NCBI GenBank assembly: GCA_965247915.1
Contig: OZ252048.1
Coordinates: 3,472,001-3,536,000, forward strand
DNA from: JAKZRT01 sp965247915
GTDB lineage: Bacteria > Pseudomonadota > Alphaproteobacteria > Rhodobacterales > Rhodobacteraceae
Reading direction: 5' to 3'
Length of the DNA: 64,000 nucleotides
Part shown: in pieces, positions 60,812 to 64,000 of the stretch
Layout of the letters: each line of letters begins with the position of its first letter
Numbering within the stretch: position 1 is the stretch's first letter
Program-made: the position numbers and the translations under genes
The notes under the pieces: generated by a model
Seen by the model: the letters and a program-made list of their open reading frames with translations, nothing else
What the model was told of the DNA's origin: nothing
Databases searched by the model: none

Positions 60812-63100
60812 ATGGGGATCAGATACTTTTCCGACAAGAACCGCCCTGTGCATATGGGCCCCTATCCGCTGGAGCGGCTGCGGCGCGGGCCGATGCCTGA
60901 TCTGGGCGCCGTGCCGCCGTTCCGCCGGCTGGATTTTCGCAGGCCCGAGACGCCCGCATCGATTGTCAACGCAATGGCCGACTATCAGGCGATGATGGAT
61001 GCGATCCGCGACGGGCTGGTCAACAAGGCGCGCGGGGCGATCCCCGAAGACCCGCAAGCGCGGACCGATCATCTGAAGGCTTTCGGGTATTTCTCTGATG
61101 CTTCGCAGGTCGAGGTTTGCGCGTTGCCGGGTGCAGCGCGGCTGGCCACGCCCTACCGCAACGCCGGCATCGACCGCCTGGCCGACGAGTTGAGAACGCA
61201 CCAGACCAAAACGCTGGCCTCGGGCATCGACACGATCATGGCCGAACTGCGCGACGCGATGGAGGCGCCGCCCGCGGGTATCACCGCGCATGCCCACGCT
61301 GTGGTCTTTCTCTACGAACATCACCGCGCGCCGCGACGGAGCGAACCCGGCAGCGATTGGATCATGGACGCCCAGGCGCACCGCGCAATGCTGCGGGCAT
61401 CCGAGACCGCCGTTGTTCTGGCCAACTACATCCGGCTTTTAGGCTTTCAGGCCAAGGCCCATACCGGTACCAGCGCCGACGTTGATTTGAACCGGCTGAC
61501 GGTGGCGGCGGGGTTGGCGAGCCTGGAAGATGGCCGATTGATCAACCCCTATTTGGGGGCGGATTTTGGCGTGGCGGTGCTGACCACGTCGCTGGCACTT
61601 GCCCCCGATGCGCCGCTGAGACGGGCGGCGGATCAGCCCCGATTCACCACCCACGGTCCGGCGTGGTGGCTGGGCAAGGGGTTCGCCAAAAGCGCGCTGA
61701 ACCGTGACCCCTATGCGCGGCGCGACTACGCTATGGGCGCGCATCCGTTCGAGAAACTCAAGCGCATCGACACGCCGACCACATTCATCGACGAACCCCG
61801 CGTGCCCAAGCGCACGGACATGTTCGCCCGCGCCCAGTTCGGGGACATGGGGTCGGCTTGTCAGTCGGCGGCCAAGGGCGGGTATTATGTCCGCAAATCC
61901 GCGCCTTCGATGGCGCAGCGGCGGATGCTGGGGGCCTTCGTGCTGTTGCAGGATGGCACTCCTGACCCCAAAGGCGTGCGCTCCGATGACCCATCCGAGA
62001 ACGCCGATCTAATCAAGGCCTCGTCCTATTGGCTGGGCATCGACGCGGTTGGCATCAGCCGCTGCCCGGACTGGACCTGGTATTCGCACGATGCGACGGG
62101 CGATCCGATCGACCCGCCCCACGACCAGGCGATTTCGATGATTGTCGATCAGGGCTACGAGACGATGGAGGGCGCCAGCGGCGACGACTGGATCAGCGTT
62201 GCGCAATCGATGCGCGCTTATCTGCGGTTTTCGCTGCTGGGCGGGGTGATCGCCCGACAGATCCGAAACCTCGGTTATTCGGCCAAGGCGCACACGGTGA
62301 TGGACGGCGAAGTGCTGCAGCCGCCGCTCTTGCTGCTTTCCGGGCTGGGCGAGGTCAGCCGCATCGGCGAGGTGATCCTGAACCCGTTTCTTGGCCCCCG
62401 CCTGAAATCGGGCGTGGTGACCACCGACATGCCCATGACCCACGACAAGCCGATTGATTTCGGGCTGCAAAGCTTTTGCGAGTCCTGTAACAAATGCGCC
62501 CGCGAATGCCCGTCAGGCGCGATCACCGCCGGGCCCAAGCTGATGTTCAACGGCTATGAGATATGGAAATCCGACAGCCAGAAATGCGCAACTTATCGGG
62601 TCACAACCAAGGGCGGGGCGATGTGCGGGCGCTGCATGAAAACCTGCCCGTGGAACCTCGAGGGGCTAATGGCCGAGCGCCCGTTCAGATGGGCCGCAAT
62701 GAACGTGCCCCGTCTGGCCCCGGCGTTGGCGCGGCTCGATGACATGGTTGGCAATGGCGGGCTGAACCCGGTCAAGAAATGGTGGTGGGACATCGAACTG
62801 GACGAAACCGGCGGCTATGGCCCGGCGAAAGCGAAGGTAAACGCGCGCGACCTTCAGCGCGATCTCGACCTGAAATACCAGGACCAGACCCTTGCTGTCT
62901 ATCCCGCCCATCTGGCCCCGCATCCTTGGCCCTATCCCTACCCGATGGACCGCGAAGCCGGAATCGCGGCCTATGCGGCGCTGCTGACGCCTGCCCAACA
63001 CAAAGCCCGCCTGGCGCGGGGCGAGGCGGCGGGGCTGGCGCATGAATACACCAACGATGGCGACAGCCCGGTGTTGCGGGTCGCGGTGGCTCGGCGCTGA
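60812..63100 (+). CDS. rdhA: Reductive dehalogenase, cytosolic (catabolic) type, cut short after the Fe-S domain
   Basis: 762 residues, no Tat signal, so soluble. The cobalamin-binding core is followed by two 4Fe-4S motifs: CESCNKCARECPSGAI (about 556-571) and CATYRVT...CGRCMKTCPW (about 592-616). In the BhbA/NpRdhA type such proteins continue into a flavin/NAD/2Fe-2S reductase that feeds electrons to the cobalamin. Here the frame ends just as that part starts (HEYTNDGDSPVLRVAVARR, stop at 63098-63100). The next frame holds the rest of the reductase. GGAGG precedes ATG 60812. Reductive removal of halogen from aromatic compounds is expected if an electron donor is supplied. Confidence 0.9.
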   Translation: MGIRYFSDKNRPVHMGPYPLERLRRGPMPDLGAVPPFRRLDFRRPETPASIVNAMADYQAMMDAIRDGLVNKARGAIPEDPQARTDHLKAFGYFSDASQVEVCALPGAARLATPYRNAGIDRLADELRTHQTKTLASGIDTIMAELRDAMEAPPAGITAHAHAVVFLYEHHRAPRRSEPGSDWIMDAQAHRAMLRASETAVVLANYIRLLGFQAKAHTGTSADVDLNRLTVAAGLASLEDGRLINPYLGADFGVAVLTTSLALAPDAPLRRAADQPRFTTHGPAWWLGKGFAKSALNRDPYARRDYAMGAHPFEKLKRIDTPTTFIDEPRVPKRTDMFARAQFGDMGSACQSAAKGGYYVRKSAPSMAQRRMLGAFVLLQDGTPDPKGVRSDDPSENADLIKASSYWLGIDAVGISRCPDWTWYSHDATGDPIDPPHDQAISMIVDQGYETMEGASGDDWISVAQSMRAYLRFSLLGGVIARQIRNLGYSAKAHTVMDGEVLQPPLLLLSGLGEVSRIGEVILNPFLGPRLKSGVVTTDMPMTHDKPIDFGLQSFCESCNKCARECPSGAITAGPKLMFNGYEIWKSDSQKCATYRVTTKGGAMCGRCMKTCPWNLEGLMAERPFRWAAMNVPRLAPALARLDDMVGNGGLNPVKKWWWDIELDETGGYGPAKAKVNARDLQRDLDLKYQDQTLAVYPAHLAPHPWPYPYPMDREAGIAAYAALLTPAQHKARLARGEAAGLAHEYTNDGDSPVLRVAVARR

Positions 63101-63813
63101 TGCACCGGATTTTCCGCGAGGGGCGCCGCGTGTTCATCTCGCCGCCCATCAACCATTTCCCGCTGGACGAGACCGCCACGCGGACGTTTCTAATGGGCGG
63201 CGGCATCGGGATCACCCCGCTGATCGCCATGGCGCATGCGTTGCATGGCATCGGCGCGGCGTTTGATTTGCATTATTCGACCTCGTCGCGGGCGGCGGGC
63301 GGGTTTCTGGACGATCTTGCGCATGCGCCTTGGGCCGACCGCGTGCATCTGCACGTCTCGGACGAATACACGCGGGCGAATCTTGGTGAATTTCTAAAGG
63401 GTTACCAGGATGGCTGGCACGTCTACACCTGCGGCCCCGATCGGTATATGGACGCGGTCATCGAGGCCGCTGCCGATGCAGGTTTCCCGGACGAGGCGCG
63501 GCATCTGGAATATTTTTCGGTCCCCGATGTGCCGGAATACGTTAACCACGATTTTACCCTGCGGCTGGCCAAAAGCGGACGCGATCTGCTGGTCCCGGCC
63601 AACAGATCCGCGACCGATGTGCTGAACGGGAACGGGGTTCACGTAGACGTCAAATGCTCGGACGGCCTTTGCGGGACTTGCAAGTGTGGCCTGATCTCGG
63701 GCGAAGTCGAGCACCGCGATTTCGTTTTGTCTAACGCTCAGCGCGAACATTCGATAATTCTTTGCCAAAGCCGAGCTGCTGAGGAGGGTGGCATCGTCGA
63801 GGTCGATCTTTGA
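63100..63813 (+). CDS. Reductase fragment: NAD-binding and plant-type 2Fe-2S domains lacking the flavin domain
   Basis: 237 residues, MHRIFREGRRVFISPPINHF... NAD-binding domain with FLMGGGIGITPLIAMAHAL and VYTCGPDRYMDAVIEAA; C-terminal 2Fe-2S ferredoxin with CSDGLCGTCKCGLISGEVEH and a distant Cys (ILCQSR). This is the back half of a phthalate-dioxygenase-reductase-like module; the FMN/FAD barrel with its RxYS motif is missing. In this frame the sequence before ATG already reads GRGGSAL (63079-63099), which belongs to the module, so a deletion near 63078 joined it to rdhA out of frame. The ATG overlaps the rdhA stop (TGATG), so coupled translation is still possible. Confidence 0.85.
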   Translation: MHRIFREGRRVFISPPINHFPLDETATRTFLMGGGIGITPLIAMAHALHGIGAAFDLHYSTSSRAAGGFLDDLAHAPWADRVHLHVSDEYTRANLGEFLKGYQDGWHVYTCGPDRYMDAVIEAAADAGFPDEARHLEYFSVPDVPEYVNHDFTLRLAKSGRDLLVPANRSATDVLNGNGVHVDVKCSDGLCGTCKCGLISGEVEHRDFVLSNAQREHSIILCQSRAAEEGGIVEVDL

Positions 63814-63868
63814 CCGGCGCACTTTATCTGCGCGGTCCGGACGATCGGGCCAATTTTTACAAAATTGC

Positions 63869-64000
63869 CCCCATGTTACCGGCGCGCCCAAGGACGTGGC
63901 CGAGCTGATCGTCTGGCTGGCCGCGGACCGGGCGTCGTTTGTGACCGGACAGGTGGACGCGATAGACGGCGGTCGGATGGCCAAGTTGAGTTTGCCGTTA
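63869..64000 (+). pseudogene. SDR C-terminal fragment at the window edge
   Basis: Reads TGAPKDVAELIVWLAADRAS and FVTGQVDAIDGGRMAKLSLP, the closing helix and strand of an SDR. Upstream codons (63812-63868) in this frame are not SDR-like, and there is no room for the first 200 residues after the reductase stop at 63813. It is therefore a 5'-deleted remnant; the end lies just beyond the window. Confidence 0.7.

Noticed and set aside
1..64000. CRISPR array
   Set aside because: No set of regularly spaced 20-40 bp repeats was seen; the only tandem repeat is the 22-bp duplication in the IS66 remnant.

Overview
The window is high-GC chromosomal DNA from an alphaproteobacterium, most likely a marine member of the Rhodobacterales (Roseobacter group). 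This is inferred from the ftsY - EamA transporter - yciB block, the betA/soxBDAG choline-betaine-sarcosine genes, the many ABC/SDR/sugar-acid catabolic genes, and a cytosolic reductive dehalogenase of the type known from marine Rhodobacteraceae. No species is claimed.

Layout. (1) 1-10.9 kb is a catabolic region. On the minus strand it has an M24 peptidase (partial), a maleate-isomerase/Asp-Glu-racemase-family enzyme, an aminotransferase and a complete polar amino-acid ABC transporter. On the plus strand it has an MFS transporter, an SDR lacking the usual Tyr/Lys pair and an Ldh_2-type dehydrogenase. A luciferase-like oxidoreductase (minus) and a CoA-transferase remnant (plus) diverge at the right. 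Three intergenic spaces share the octamer CAGTAGAT, which suggests one regulator. (2) 11.0-34.2 kb is an accessory region packed with insertion sequences. It has two copies of a two-ORF IS3-like element (one carrying an IS21-family element), two IS5-family copies in opposite orientation (one carrying an IS200/IS605 element that in turn carries an IS110 element), an IS630, an IS1380, and IS66, IS3 and IS21 debris. Caught between them are a broken restriction-type helicase with a phospholipase-D-like N-terminus, the C-terminal part of an autotransporter fused in frame to half a transposase across a 53-bp palindrome, a small intact metabolic operon (PanE-like, SDR, DapA-like) and a broken hydantoinase B gene. 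The region ends at tRNA-Gly(TCC), whose 3' half is repeated about 90 bp downstream, the mark of tRNA-directed integration. (3) 34.3-51.3 kb is orderly chromosome: a cold-shock protein, a sugar-acid operon (2-hydroxyacid dehydrogenase, FAH-family hydrolase, IlvD/Edd dehydratase, SDR), a divergent HIBADH-family/denD pair, betA, soxBDAG and a copA-cueR copper module. (4) 51.3-64 kb has a cysteine synthase-glutaredoxin fusion gene split by an IS427-group element, a MetE-like protein, a sulfatase-superfamily enzyme, yciB/EamA/ftsY, a secreted protein, and a reductive dehalogenase whose C-terminal reductase has lost its flavin domain by deletion and now lies in a second frame. The window ends inside an SDR fragment.

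How the genes work together. betA plus soxBDAG cover two steps of choline-to-glycine degradation, feeding C1 units to folate. The 34.8-39.1 kb operon fits a non-phosphorylated sugar-acid route: dehydration to a 2-keto-3-deoxy acid, oxidation by the SDR, hydrolysis by the FAH-family enzyme, and reduction of the small 2-oxoacid. The IS-rich segment is mainly decay: at least seven genes in the window are truncated, frameshifted or split. No CRISPR array, rRNA or prophage structural gene was seen. Everything is read from the sequence by eye; no database search was run.
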